Of a DNA stretch of 64,000 nt, positions 35,520-44,173 are shown one piece after another. Position 1 is the stretch's first letter. Each line of letters starts with the position of its first letter. The stretch is taken from contig DXHU01000023.1 of assembly GCA_019113245.1 (NCBI GenBank), forward strand, positions 1-64,000, read 5' to 3'. The notes beneath the pieces were generated by a model, which saw only the letters and a program-made list of their open reading frames with translations, was not told the origin of the DNA and ran no database searches. Source of the DNA: Candidatus Ornithospirochaeta avicola. GTDB taxonomy: Bacteria; Spirochaetota; Spirochaetia; Sphaerochaetales; Sphaerochaetaceae. A program made the position numbers and the translations under genes.

Positions 35520-35601
35520 ATAATTCTCCAAAAAATTATTGTATCATATCCGGCAACTTTCTTCCACTCTGTAGTTTAAAGATCTTATACATGATTTAAT
35601 A

Positions 35602-35649
35602 AACTTATAAATTCTATATTCTGATTTCGGAATATTAATTTAATAAGTT
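35602..35649. repeat. AT-rich two-tier inverted repeat between divergent genes
   Basis: AACTTAT (35602-35608) pairs with ATAAGTT (35643-35649), and inside this ATATTC (35616-35621) pairs with GAATAT (35630-35635). It lies in the 250-base gap between the flavodiiron gene and the diaminobutyrate operon. It may be an operator region or an mRNA hairpin. No convincing sigma-70 promoter was found in 35520-35769; the gap is otherwise AT-rich. Confidence 0.4.
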
Positions 35650-35769
35650 ATTCTTAATACAACATTTTTAACATGATTTATCAAAATAAGGCTAAAATAT
35701 GCATGGAAGTATTACTTCTTTAGTTTTTATCTGTTAATGTGAATCTGTTTTCTAGTAGGAGAAAATTTG

Positions 35770-37122
35770 ATGGACAACAAGAACAATGCTTACTATCTGG
35801 CTCATCAGGATGACTTTGAGTCTTCTGCACGAAGCTATCCGAGAAAATTCCCCTTTGCCCTGAAAAAGGCAAACGGAATCACACTTGAGGATGTTGAAGG
35901 AAACAAATATCTTGATTTTCTATGCGGTGCTGGAACTCTGGCGCTTGGGCATAACAACAAAGAAATCAACAAAGCCATGACTGATCTGATCAACAGCGGA
36001 GCGCCTCTTCACACTCTTGATCTGACAACGCCGCTGAAAGACAGCTTTGCAGAAAAGATAATCTCAATTCTTCCCTCTCCACTGAAGGAAAATGCAAAAA
36101 TACAGTTCTGCTCTCCAAGCGGCACAGATGCAACGGATGCCGCAATAAAGCTATGCAAGACAGCAACAGGACGAAGCACAGTTATTGCTTTTTCCGGAGG
36201 ATACCACGGTATGGGACACGGGGCACTTGCACTTACAGGCAATCTCAATGCCAAGAACCATGTTGCAAACCTGATGCCAGGTGTTCAGTTCATGCCCTAT
36301 CCTAATTCATACCGATGTCCGTTTGCACTTGGAGGAAAGGAAGGAGAAAGGGCCATTTCAGCCTATTTTGAAAATCTTTTAAAGGATCCTGAGAGCGGAA
36401 TAACAAAACCTGCCTGCGTGATAATAGAGCCTATACAGGGAGAAGGAGGAGTTGTTCCTGCTCCTGTTGAATTCTTAAGGACAGTCAGAAGAGTCACAAA
36501 GGAACTTGATATCCCCCTTATCTGCGACGAGATTCAGTGTGGACTTGGAAGGAGCGGAAAAATCTTTGCATTCGAATATGCAGATATATGCCCTGATGTT
36601 ATTCTTATTTCAAAAGCTTTGGGCGGAAGCCAGCCCATGAGTGTTGTAGTTTACAGCAAGGAGCTTGACAAATGGACAAGCGGAGCCCATGCAGGAACGT
36701 TCAGGGGCAACCAGATTGCAATGGCAGCAGGATCTGTCGTTCTTGATAAAATCAGGGATCCTGAGTTCCTTATAAAAGTGACCAGAAAAGGTGAAAAGCT
36801 GAAAGATGCTCTTTTGAAGCTCAAAGATGAAGTAACTATCATAGGAGATGTCAGAGGAAAGGGCCTGATGCTTGGAATTGAGTTTGTCAATCCAGATGGC
36901 AAGAAGGACCTGATGGGTCATCCTGAGGCAAGCGGAGAGATTTCTGCACTTGTTCAGAAAAAATGTTTTGAAAAGGGGCTTATCATGGAAAAAGGTGGCA
37001 GATACGGCTCTGTAATGCGCTGTCTTGTCGCACTCAATGTGACAGATTGTGAAATTGACCAGATGATAGAAATATTCTCATCTGCTGTAAAAGAGGTTGA
37101 AACTTGCAGGAAGAATTCTTGA
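35770..37122 (+). CDS. dat: Diaminobutyrate--2-oxoglutarate aminotransferase
   Basis: Converts aspartate semialdehyde to L-2,4-diaminobutyrate using glutamate as amino donor. The 450-residue class III (fold I, PLP) aminotransferase has FLCGAGTLALGHNN (about 49-62), FSGGYHGMGHGAL (about 138-150), IIEPIQGEGGVVPAP (about 218-232), CDEIQCGLGRSG and the PLP lysine in LISKALGGSQPMS. AGGAG at 35757-35761 sets the ATG at 35770. It is followed, with overlapping stop and start, by a diaminobutyrate decarboxylase. Together they make 1,3-diaminopropane, a polyamine precursor. Confidence 0.9.
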   Translation: MDNKNNAYYLAHQDDFESSARSYPRKFPFALKKANGITLEDVEGNKYLDFLCGAGTLALGHNNKEINKAMTDLINSGAPLHTLDLTTPLKDSFAEKIISILPSPLKENAKIQFCSPSGTDATDAAIKLCKTATGRSTVIAFSGGYHGMGHGALALTGNLNAKNHVANLMPGVQFMPYPNSYRCPFALGGKEGERAISAYFENLLKDPESGITKPACVIIEPIQGEGGVVPAPVEFLRTVRRVTKELDIPLICDEIQCGLGRSGKIFAFEYADICPDVILISKALGGSQPMSVVVYSKELDKWTSGAHAGTFRGNQIAMAAGSVVLDKIRDPEFLIKVTRKGEKLKDALLKLKDEVTIIGDVRGKGLMLGIEFVNPDGKKDLMGHPEASGEISALVQKKCFEKGLIMEKGGRYGSVMRCLVALNVTDCEIDQMIEIFSSAVKEVETCRKNS

Positions 37123-38534
37123 TCCTGAGCAGAAACACAAAGGAAGTTTTTAAGAAAATAATCGATGATGCTGTTTCAGCAATTACAAGCACCATCGACT
37201 CTGCCAATGCATTCAGCGGTATAAATCCCTATGCACTTCGCTCTATAATCAGCAAGAAGGAAATTCTGCCTGCCTGCGGTGTTGGCTGGCGCTCTGTGAT
37301 GGAAGATATAAACCATGATGTACTTCCTCACATGCTCAGAAGCTGGGATCCATCCTACATGCCGCATCTTCACAGTCCTGCACTCATTGAAAGCATTGCA
37401 AGCGAGCTTATTATTGCAAGCTTCAACAACTCAATGGATTCATGGGACCAGAGCCCGGTGCAGACAGAGATTGAGGAAAAGGTAATAAAAACACTTACTT
37501 CTCTTTTCGGCTATGATGATAATGGTGATGGAACATTTACAAGCGGAGGCAGTCAGTCAAATCTGGCTGCCATAACTGCACACCGCGACAGCTTCCTTAT
37601 GAAGGGGGGATGGGATGTAAAGAAAAACGGACTTCCTCCATACTTTGACAAACTTAGGATATATACTTCAGAGATTTCTCATTTCTCGATGGAAAAGAGT
37701 GCCCATCTGCTGGGCTTAGGGTATAAGAGCGTTGTAAAGCTTCCTGTTGACGGAAAATGCTCGATTGATATTATTAAGGCAGAAGAGATAATCAAGAGCG
37801 ATGTTGATAAAGGCCTGATTCCTTTCCTCTTTGTTGCAACAATCGGAACAACTGACTTTGGAAGCATAGATGATATTGAAAAGATAAGAAAGATATGCAA
37901 CAGGTACAAAATGTTCCTGCATTCAGATGCCGCATACGGCTCCGGAGCCATAATGAGCAGCAGGTATTCTGACCGCCTAGGTCCGCTTTATCTTTCTGAC
38001 AGCATAACAATAGATTTTCATAAGATGTTCCTTCTTCCAATCTCATGCTCGGCGGTTATATTCAAGGATAAAAAAGAGCTTGAATGCTTTGCTCTTCACG
38101 CCGATTACCTAAACAGGGAAGAAGATGAAGAGGACGGATATATAAATCTGGTGTCAAAAAGCATCCAGACTACAAGAAGAAGTGATGCATTCAAGGTATA
38201 CCTTTCATTCATGATGAGGGGCAAAAACGGTTTTGCAAGCATAATTGACCATGACATTGAGATTGCTTCTTATTTCTACAACAAGATTTCCTCAGATCCT
38301 CTATTTTTAGCTCCTGTTTCCCCACGACTGAGCAGTGTCGTATTTAAAGTTAACAAGAGCGATAATGTAAACAAGAGGATAAGAAGAGCTCTTCTTGAAA
38401 AAGGAATAATAATAGGCCAGACGGTCTATAATGGTTCAGTAATGCTCAAGTTCACGCTTCTGAATCCAGAGATAAATGAAGAGAAGATTGATTTCCTCAT
38501 AGAAGAAATAAAGAAGCTTTCAGAAAAGTTTTGA
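37119..38534 (+). CDS. ddc: L-2,4-diaminobutyrate decarboxylase
   Basis: A PLP-dependent group II decarboxylase that turns diaminobutyrate into 1,3-diaminopropane. The 471-residue protein has FTSGGSQSNLAAITAHRDSF (about 143-162), LFVATIGTTDFGSIDDIEKI (about 225-244), LHSDAAYGSGA (about 266-276) and the PLP lysine in SITIDFHKMFLLPISC. TTG at 37119 is chosen. It overlaps the dat stop as TTGA and has AGGAAG five bases upstream. A TTG five codons earlier is in frame but has no ribosome site. The fold and neighbouring dat gene make the assignment good; glutamate or tyrosine decarboxylation is less likely. Confidence 0.87.
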   Translation: MILSRNTKEVFKKIIDDAVSAITSTIDSANAFSGINPYALRSIISKKEILPACGVGWRSVMEDINHDVLPHMLRSWDPSYMPHLHSPALIESIASELIIASFNNSMDSWDQSPVQTEIEEKVIKTLTSLFGYDDNGDGTFTSGGSQSNLAAITAHRDSFLMKGGWDVKKNGLPPYFDKLRIYTSEISHFSMEKSAHLLGLGYKSVVKLPVDGKCSIDIIKAEEIIKSDVDKGLIPFLFVATIGTTDFGSIDDIEKIRKICNRYKMFLHSDAAYGSGAIMSSRYSDRLGPLYLSDSITIDFHKMFLLPISCSAVIFKDKKELECFALHADYLNREEDEEDGYINLVSKSIQTTRRSDAFKVYLSFMMRGKNGFASIIDHDIEIASYFYNKISSDPLFLAPVSPRLSSVVFKVNKSDNVNKRIRRALLEKGIIIGQTVYNGSVMLKFTLLNPEINEEKIDFLIEEIKKLSEKF

Positions 38535-38561
38535 AAAATGCCACAGTGCAGAACTGTGGCA
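38534..38561 (-). terminator. Terminator of the Na+-decarboxylase genes
   Basis: TGCCACAGT (38539-38547) and ACTGTGGCA (38553-38561) form a perfect nine-pair stem. On the minus strand it is followed by TTTTTC. The plus side lacks a T-run, so it mainly ends minus-strand transcripts. Confidence 0.8.
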
Positions 38562-38583
38562 GTTGAAAAATCATCAAGCTTTC

Positions 38584-38712
38584 TTATTTATTTTTCTTCT
38601 TTGTAAGAGCATTGAGCACAAGAAGCACTACAAAGAGAATTCCAAGTCCGAGGGCCAACAGTCCCCAGCTTCTAAGTCCAATAAATATCACATCAAGAAT
38701 TCCTACTTCCAT
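38584..38712 (-). CDS. OadG-like gamma subunit of a Na+-pumping decarboxylase (42 residues)
   Basis: Translating the minus strand gives a 42-residue protein. It has one membrane helix (about 16-35, rich in Leu and Gly) and a basic tail ending TKKKNK. It lies ten bases downstream of the beta-subunit gene in the same direction, the usual place for gamma. Gamma subunits are small single-pass proteins that hold the complex together. The sequence itself is weakly conserved in the family, so assignment rests on size, topology and context. Confidence 0.7.
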   Translation of the reverse strand: MEVGILDVIFIGLRSWGLLALGLGILFVVLLVLNALTKKKNK

Positions 38713-38722
38713 AGTTTTCTCC

Positions 38723-39817
38723 TTATACTAATGGCATGACCATGCTTAAAAGCAGTCCGCCGGCAAGAACAGAACCTATCTGACCAGAAACATTTGCACC
38801 GAGGGCAAACGGAAGAAGATGATTCTGCTTGTTTGCTTCAATTCCAACCTTCTGTACAACACGGGAAGACATCGGGAATGCAGATATTCCTGCTCCTCCG
38901 ATAAGAGGATTAATCTTCTTGTCTTTCTTCAAGAACAGGTTTGCTATCTTGCAGAAGAATACTCCACATGCTGTATCGAATACAAATGCGACAAGACCGA
39001 ATCCCATGATCATTATGGTCTCGACCTGAAGAAGCTTCTCACCTGACATCTGAGGAGCAATAGCAAGTCCAAGAAGCAGTGTGATAAGCGGAGAAAGAGT
39101 GTTCTGAGCAGCAAGTGAAAGACTGTCAAGAACTCCGCATTCTCTTAAAAGGTTGCCAAACATCAGCATTCCTACAAGAGCTGCTGAATCCGGTGCGATT
39201 ATTCCGCACACTATTGTTGTGATGATTGGGAAAAGGATTCTTGTTGTCTTGCTTACAGCCTTTGCTGAATAGTGCATCTGGATTGCTCTTTCATGCTTTG
39301 TAGTAGTCGCCTTTAAAACTGCAGGCTGAATAATCGGTACCAATGCCATATAGCAGTATGCGACAACAAGGATTGCAGGCACATAATTGCTCATCAGGCG
39401 CTGGGAAACAAGAATTGCAGTTGGTCCGTCTGCAGCTCCGATGATTCCAATTGAAGCTGCATCATTGATTGAAAATCCGAGTGCGGATGCAATCACCATT
39501 GAGATGAAGATACCGCCCTGACCTGCTGCCCCGATGAAGATAAGCCATGGCTTACTGAGAACAGGTCCGAAATCAATCATTGCTCCGATTCCGATAAACA
39601 ACAAGAGAGGGAAAACCTCACTGTCTGCGATACCGAACTGGAAAAGCCAGTTGAGTATGCCGTGTTCAGATGCAATTACAGAGCCTGGAAGATTTACCAG
39701 AATTGCACCAAATCCCATTGGAAGAAGAAGTGTCGGCTCCATCTCTTTCTTGATTGCAAGGAAGATGAGAAGCAAACCCACTCCTATCATAATAATCTGT
39801 CTAATCAACTCGTCCAT
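38723..39817 (-). CDS. Na+-transporting carboxylic-acid decarboxylase beta subunit
   Basis: A 364-residue membrane protein with about nine to eleven helices. It is the Na+-translocating subunit of the oxaloacetate/glutaconyl-CoA/methylmalonyl-CoA decarboxylase family. Signatures are PLLLFIGIGAMIDFGPVLSKPW (about 46-67), the Na+-site region SIGIIGAADGPTAILVS (about 121-137) and a C-terminal GISAFPMSSRVVQK. No alpha (carboxyltransferase) or biotin-carrier gene is in the window, so which acid is decarboxylated is unknown. The ATG has no Shine-Dalgarno sequence; an extended -10 (TGC-TACACT) lies exactly six bases upstream. The maltodextrin promoter and operator lie beyond it. Confidence 0.92.
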   Translation of the reverse strand: MDELIRQIIMIGVGLLLIFLAIKKEMEPTLLLPMGFGAILVNLPGSVIASEHGILNWLFQFGIADSEVFPLLLFIGIGAMIDFGPVLSKPWLIFIGAAGQGGIFISMVIASALGFSINDAASIGIIGAADGPTAILVSQRLMSNYVPAILVVAYCYMALVPIIQPAVLKATTTKHERAIQMHYSAKAVSKTTRILFPIITTIVCGIIAPDSAALVGMLMFGNLLRECGVLDSLSLAAQNTLSPLITLLLGLAIAPQMSGEKLLQVETIMIMGFGLVAFVFDTACGVFFCKIANLFLKKDKKINPLIGGAGISAFPMSSRVVQKVGIEANKQNHLLPFALGANVSGQIGSVLAGGLLLSMVMPLV

Positions 39818-39823
39818 GTCTCA

Positions 39824-39832
39824 AGTGTAGCA
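39824..39832 (-). promoter_or_regulatory. Extended -10 at the decarboxylase beta-subunit start
   Basis: Minus-strand TGC-TACACT, six bases before the ATG at 39817, predicts +1 at the start codon. A TGGAAA box 17 bases upstream is a fair -35 match. Confidence 0.5.
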
Positions 39833-39910
39833 GTTAATATAAAAGATTTCCATGAGAAAGGGCAGTTTGAAGATATAAATTATCGAGTTTAAAATAAATG
39901 AAAAATTTTC

Positions 39911-39939
39911 TTGTCAACTCTACTAAACCGGTTTAGAAT
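39911..39939 (+). promoter_or_regulatory. Maltodextrin operon promoter with embedded LacI-type operator
   Basis: TTGTCA (39911-39916), a 17-base spacer and TAGAAT (39934-39939). The perfect palindrome CTAAACCGGTTTAG (39923-39936), with the central CG of LacI-family operators, fills the spacer and overlaps the -10. Repressor binding would block RNA polymerase directly. The LacI-family gene at 43145 in the same operon is the obvious ligand. TTGACA also reads on the minus strand at 39912-39917. Confidence 0.85.
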
Positions 39940-39996
39940 CAAATTGTAAACTAATGGAGACTATCGGGGATGACCCCCGAAAAAAAGGAGAAACAA

Positions 39997-41385
39997 ATGA
40001 AAAAACTTCTAGCAGTCTTACTTGCTCTACTTGTTGTTTTCTCATTCGCATCCTGCTCAAAGGACGAAGGAACAGCAGCAGAGACAACTACAAGCACAAC
40101 AAGTTCCACCAGCAGCACAACAACAGCTGCAAAAGAGCCTGTTGAGATATACTTCCTGAACTTCAAGCCGGAAATCGCTGATGTTTATACAAATGAGGTC
40201 AAGCCTGCATTTGAGGCAGAGAACCCGGGTTACTCACTCAAGATCATAACAGCTGCTTCAAACCAGTACCAGCAGACACTCAAGTCTGAGATTGCAAAGA
40301 GCAATCCTCCTGTCATCTTCCAGGTAAATGGACCTACTGGTGTTCAGGAGAACATAGACAATGTCGCACCGATGCAGGACATGGATTTCTATAATCTCCT
40401 TGCAGACAAGAGCATGGCACAGATGCTCGGCTCTGATGTTGTTGCTGTTCCATATGCTGTTGAAGGCTTTGGAATCATCTACAACAATGCAATCATGGAG
40501 AAATACTTTGCACTTTCTGACAAGGCAGTATCCATCTCATCAGCTGAAGAGATCACAGACTTTGCAACACTCAAGGCTGTTGTCGAGGACATGACAGCTC
40601 ATAAAGATGAGCTTGGAATCCAGGGCGTGTTCGCATCAACAAGCTTTGCTCCAGGAAGTGAGTGGAGATGGACAACTCACCTTGTAAACCCTGTTCTTCA
40701 GGCAGAATTCGGGGACAGAGGATCAGTTGTTGCTTCCTCTGAGTTCAGCTTTGCTTACAACGAGAACTTCAAGCAGCTTCTTGACCTCTATCTTGACAAT
40801 TCAGTCACACCGCGCGGCTTGGTCGGATCAAAGGCAGATGCAGATTCAATGGCAGAGTTTGCTCTTGGAATGTGTGCAATGGTACAGAACGGAAACTGGG
40901 CTGCAGCACAGATTCTCGGACAGCAGGGCGTTGTCGTTGAAGAAGATGATATCAAATTCCTCCCGCTCTACATGGGTCTTGACGACGAAAGCGCAAAGGG
41001 TCTGAATGTCGGAACAGAGAACTATCTTGCTATCAACAAGAATGCAAGTGAAGAGGCTAAGGAAGGAGCTGATGTATTCCTTACATGGCTCTTCAGTAGC
41101 GAGACAGGAAAGAAGCTTGTTTCTGACAAGCTCATGTTCATCACTCCGTTCAGCTCATTCAGCGCAGACGAAGTTCCAAACGATCCTCTTGCAAGAGAAG
41201 TCAACAAGTGGATGAATAGCGGCAAGCCGAGTGTAGACTGGGTATTCCAGGGAATCCCATCAGAGCAGTGGAAGGCAGACTTCGGTCAGGCAATGCTCTC
41301 ATACATCAACGGCGGCAGCTGGGATGACGTTGTAAAGACAGCCCAGGATGCATGGGCAAGAGAAGCTGAGATTATCGGAAGATAA
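39997..41385 (+). CDS. Maltodextrin-type ABC solute-binding lipoprotein
   Basis: A 462-residue extracellular sugar-binding lipoprotein (family 1, MalE-like). The N-terminus MKKLLAVLLALLVVFSFASC has a lipobox FASC, so the mature protein starts at the Cys. A low-complexity Thr/Ser/Ala linker (about 30-50) links to the two-lobed binding domain, with MQNGNWAAAQILG-like and PLYMGLDDESAKG segments. The ATG at 39997 follows AAGGAG; a longer in-frame start nine codons upstream is rejected. Neighbours malQ, LacI and two permeases point to maltodextrin. The stop is followed by a strong hairpin before the permease genes. Confidence 0.88.
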   Translation: MKKLLAVLLALLVVFSFASCSKDEGTAAETTTSTTSSTSSTTTAAKEPVEIYFLNFKPEIADVYTNEVKPAFEAENPGYSLKIITAASNQYQQTLKSEIAKSNPPVIFQVNGPTGVQENIDNVAPMQDMDFYNLLADKSMAQMLGSDVVAVPYAVEGFGIIYNNAIMEKYFALSDKAVSISSAEEITDFATLKAVVEDMTAHKDELGIQGVFASTSFAPGSEWRWTTHLVNPVLQAEFGDRGSVVASSEFSFAYNENFKQLLDLYLDNSVTPRGLVGSKADADSMAEFALGMCAMVQNGNWAAAQILGQQGVVVEEDDIKFLPLYMGLDDESAKGLNVGTENYLAINKNASEEAKEGADVFLTWLFSSETGKKLVSDKLMFITPFSSFSADEVPNDPLAREVNKWMNSGKPSVDWVFQGIPSEQWKADFGQAMLSYINGGSWDDVVKTAQDAWAREAEIIGR

Positions 41386-41397
41386 AGCAGTCTTCAG

Positions 41398-41440
41398 AAA
41401 GCCGTCAGATTGATAAAAAGATTTGACGGCTTTTGTTTTT
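41398..41440 (+). terminator. Intra-operon hairpin between binding protein and permeases
   Basis: AAAGCCGTCA (41398-41407) pairs with TGACGGCTTT (41424-41433), followed by TGTTTTTT. It is terminator-like but lies between genes of the same operon. Partial read-through would give more binding protein than permease. Confidence 0.8.
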
Positions 41441-41453
41441 TAGAGAGGTTAAT

Positions 41454-42299
41454 ATGGAAAAAGCAATCAAAAAGTACTTTGCTCTGTTTGCTCTGCCGGC
41501 ACTCATCTGTTTCTGCATTGCATTCTTAATTCCGATGATCTGGGGCTTTGTACTTTCATTCTGTGAATTCACCAACATCACGAATGCTACCTTCGTTGGA
41601 TTTAAGAACTACATTAGGGCATTCACAATTGACAACTACTTCACTTCCGCATTTTGGTTCACTCTCGGCTTTGCAGTAGTGACTGTAATTTCAATCAATA
41701 TCCTCGCTTTCGCTCTTGCTCTCATTCTAACAAAGAATGTGCCCGGAACGAATGCATACAGAACTATATTCTTCATGCCTAACCTGATTGGAGGCATAGT
41801 GCTTGGATGGATATGGCAGGTCATCATAAACGGAGTGCTCGCTTATTATGAGAAGACACTGCTTTCCTCCGCTTCCTATGGATTCTGGGGACTTGTCGTG
41901 CTGATGAACTGGCAGAATGTTGGATATATGATGGTAATTTACATTGCGGCAATCCAGAATGTCTCGCAAGACATGCTGGAAGCGGCTGCAATTGACGGAG
42001 CAAATGGAAGAACAACCCTTTTCAGGATAATAATTCCTGCAGTAATGCCGAGCATCACAATCTGTCTCTTCCTGACCACAACAAATGGATTCAAGCTCTA
42101 TGACCAGAACCTTGCACTTACAAACGGAGCTCCGAACCATGCCACAGAGATGCTTGCTCTCAATATATTCAACACGTTCTATTCACGTGTCGGCTTTGAA
42201 GGAGTGGGACAGGCAAAGGCTGTAATATTCACGATACTTGTTGCAGCAATTGCTCTTGCTCAGCTGTATTTTACAAGAAACAAGGAGGTTGAGAACTGA
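41454..42299 (+). CDS. Sugar ABC transporter permease (MalF-like)
   Basis: A 281-residue inner-membrane permease with about six helices. The EAA loop of the BPD-transport family is seen in EAAAIDGANGRTTLFRIIIPAVMPSI (about 181-206), and N-terminal FALPALICFCIAFLIPMIWG is the first helix. The ATG at 41454 follows GAGAGG; an ATG seven codons earlier lacks a site. It lacks the long periplasmic loop of E. coli MalF, as usual outside enterics. It overlaps the next permease by one base. Confidence 0.88.
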   Translation: MEKAIKKYFALFALPALICFCIAFLIPMIWGFVLSFCEFTNITNATFVGFKNYIRAFTIDNYFTSAFWFTLGFAVVTVISINILAFALALILTKNVPGTNAYRTIFFMPNLIGGIVLGWIWQVIINGVLAYYEKTLLSSASYGFWGLVVLMNWQNVGYMMVIYIAAIQNVSQDMLEAAAIDGANGRTTLFRIIIPAVMPSITICLFLTTTNGFKLYDQNLALTNGAPNHATEMLALNIFNTFYSRVGFEGVGQAKAVIFTILVAAIALAQLYFTRNKEVEN

Positions 42300-43141
42300 T
42301 GGCACAGGTTGGAAGAAAAAGCACAAGATGGATTCTCTTTGCAATTTTATTTGTAGTTGCACTCCTTGTCATTGCACCGATACTGGTTGTCGTGATGAAT
42401 TCCTTCAAGGGTAACATATTCATTTCATCCACAGGAGCATTCAAACTACCTAACAAGCAGAGTTTTGTCGGAGGGTCGAACTATGCAAACGGAATAAGCA
42501 AGATAAGCTTCTTCTCTGCTTTCGGATACTCACTCTGGATCACAATCGCTTCTGTGATATTCATACTCCTCTTAACCAGCATGCTTGCATGGTATATAAC
42601 AAGGGTCAAGAACAAGGTAACAAGCATAATATACTTCCTGCTCGTTTTCTCCATGATTGTACCTTTCCAGATGGTCATGTTCACGATGAGCAAGTTTGCA
42701 AACATGATACATCTCGATAACCCGATTGGAATCATAGTCCTTTATGTCGGGTTCGGATGCGGAATGAGCACCTTCATGTTCTCCGGTTTCATCAAGAGCA
42801 TCCCGATTGCACTTGAAGAGGCTGCCATGATTGACGGAGCAAACCCAGTCAGGACATTCTTCTCTGTCGTGCTTCCGATGCTCAAAAGCACTGCAGTCAC
42901 AATTGCAATCCTTGAGACAATGTGGGTCTGGAATGACTATCTCATGCCTTATCTGGTAATCGGCACAGAATACAGAACGATTCCTGTTGCTATCCAGTAC
43001 CTGCGTGGAGGATATGGCTCAGTAGATATGGGTGCAATGATGGCAATGCTTGTTCTTGCGATGATTCCGGTAATCGTATTCTATCTGCTTTGTCAGAAGC
43101 ATATCATACGCGGAGTTCTTGCAGGAGCAGTAAAGGGCTAA
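42299..43141 (+). CDS. Sugar ABC transporter permease (MalG-like)
   Basis: A 280-residue partner permease with about six membrane helices. The EAA motif reads EEAAMIDGANPVRTFFSVVLPMLKSTA (about 178-204), the C-terminal conserved MLVLAMIPVIVFYLLCQKHIIRG. Start and stop overlap the neighbours as TGATG. No ABC ATPase is encoded here, so a shared MsiK/UgpC-type ATPase elsewhere must energise the transporter. Confidence 0.9.
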   Translation: MAQVGRKSTRWILFAILFVVALLVIAPILVVVMNSFKGNIFISSTGAFKLPNKQSFVGGSNYANGISKISFFSAFGYSLWITIASVIFILLLTSMLAWYITRVKNKVTSIIYFLLVFSMIVPFQMVMFTMSKFANMIHLDNPIGIIVLYVGFGCGMSTFMFSGFIKSIPIALEEAAMIDGANPVRTFFSVVLPMLKSTAVTIAILETMWVWNDYLMPYLVIGTEYRTIPVAIQYLRGGYGSVDMGAMMAMLVLAMIPVIVFYLLCQKHIIRGVLAGAVKG

Positions 43142-43144
43142 TTT

Positions 43145-44173
43145 ATGGCAAGAAAAGCGACGATGGCAGATCTTGCGAGAGCAAGCGGATACAGCAAAAC
43201 AGCTATCTCTTTTGCATTCAACCAGCCTGAAAAAATAAGCGCTGAAGCTTATTCAAGGATTATGGAAGAAGCAAAAAAGCTTGACTATGTACCAGATCCT
43301 ATGGCACGCAACCTATCACTTGGACGACACATGTCAATAGGCTTTCTGCTTCCTCAGAAGATTGAGCACTCGCTTTCAAATCCATACCTTTTTGACGTGA
43401 TCAAGGGAATAGGAAAAGTATGTGAGAGTGCAGGATACACTCTCACTATAATTCCTCCGCTCCATTCATCTTTCTCCAAAGCCGTCAGAAACGCAATGGT
43501 TGACGGAATAATAACAATGGGAATTTCTATCGACCCCGGGCTTGATGACGCGCTCAGGAAAAGAAGAATCCCGATTGTCTCAATTGACGGAAGGACGGAC
43601 GGAAGCATAAGCACAGTGAACATCGATGACAGAAAAGCCTGCTATGAGATAATGAAAAGAGCACTTGATCTCGGGCACAGGAGCTTTGCTTTCATTGCTC
43701 TCATGAGGGATGCATATGAGAACGAGAAATCATCATCGACTGTCCAGAAAAGGCTTGATGGCTACAAAATGGCGCTTGAAGAATATGGACTTGATATAAA
43801 TGAAATGATCCAGGTAAATGCAGATGCGACATATGATGATGGCATGCGTGTTGCTGAAGATCTTCTGAAAAAAAGAAATGATTTTTCATGCGTGGTATCA
43901 ATGGCGGACATCACTGCATTCGGCTTTATTGACAAAGCAGAAGAAGAAGGAGTACATATTCCCGAGGATCTTTCTCTCATATCCTTTGATGGACTGAAGA
44001 ACTATGGGAGGGTGAAACTTACAACCGTGAATCAGCCAGCAAACGACAAAGGAAAGCTTGCTGCAGAGCATCTTATCAAGCTGATAGGGAGAAAAGAAGA
44101 AAAAGCAGAAGCTCTTTTTGTACCTTTTTCCCTTGCTGACGGCAATACACTGAGGAGAAGGAATGAATACTGA
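43145..44173 (+). CDS. LacI/GalR family repressor
   Basis: A 342-residue regulator. The N-terminal HTH ATMADLARASGYSKTAISFAFNQPEKISAEAY (about 4-36) is followed by the hinge helix with PMARNLSLGRH and a periplasmic-binding-like effector domain (about 60-340). Its operator is most likely the palindrome at 39923-39936 in front of its own operon, which would make it an autoregulated maltose/maltodextrin repressor. It starts four bases after the permease stop and overlaps malQ by 11 bases. Confidence 0.92.
   Translation: MARKATMADLARASGYSKTAISFAFNQPEKISAEAYSRIMEEAKKLDYVPDPMARNLSLGRHMSIGFLLPQKIEHSLSNPYLFDVIKGIGKVCESAGYTLTIIPPLHSSFSKAVRNAMVDGIITMGISIDPGLDDALRKRRIPIVSIDGRTDGSISTVNIDDRKACYEIMKRALDLGHRSFAFIALMRDAYENEKSSSTVQKRLDGYKMALEEYGLDINEMIQVNADATYDDGMRVAEDLLKKRNDFSCVVSMADITAFGFIDKAEEEGVHIPEDLSLISFDGLKNYGRVKLTTVNQPANDKGKLAAEHLIKLIGRKEEKAEALFVPFSLADGNTLRRRNEY

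Noticed and set aside
38538-38561. Hairpin as a terminator of the diaminobutyrate operon on the plus strand
   Set aside because: There is no T-run on the plus side; the structure is complete only for minus-strand transcripts.
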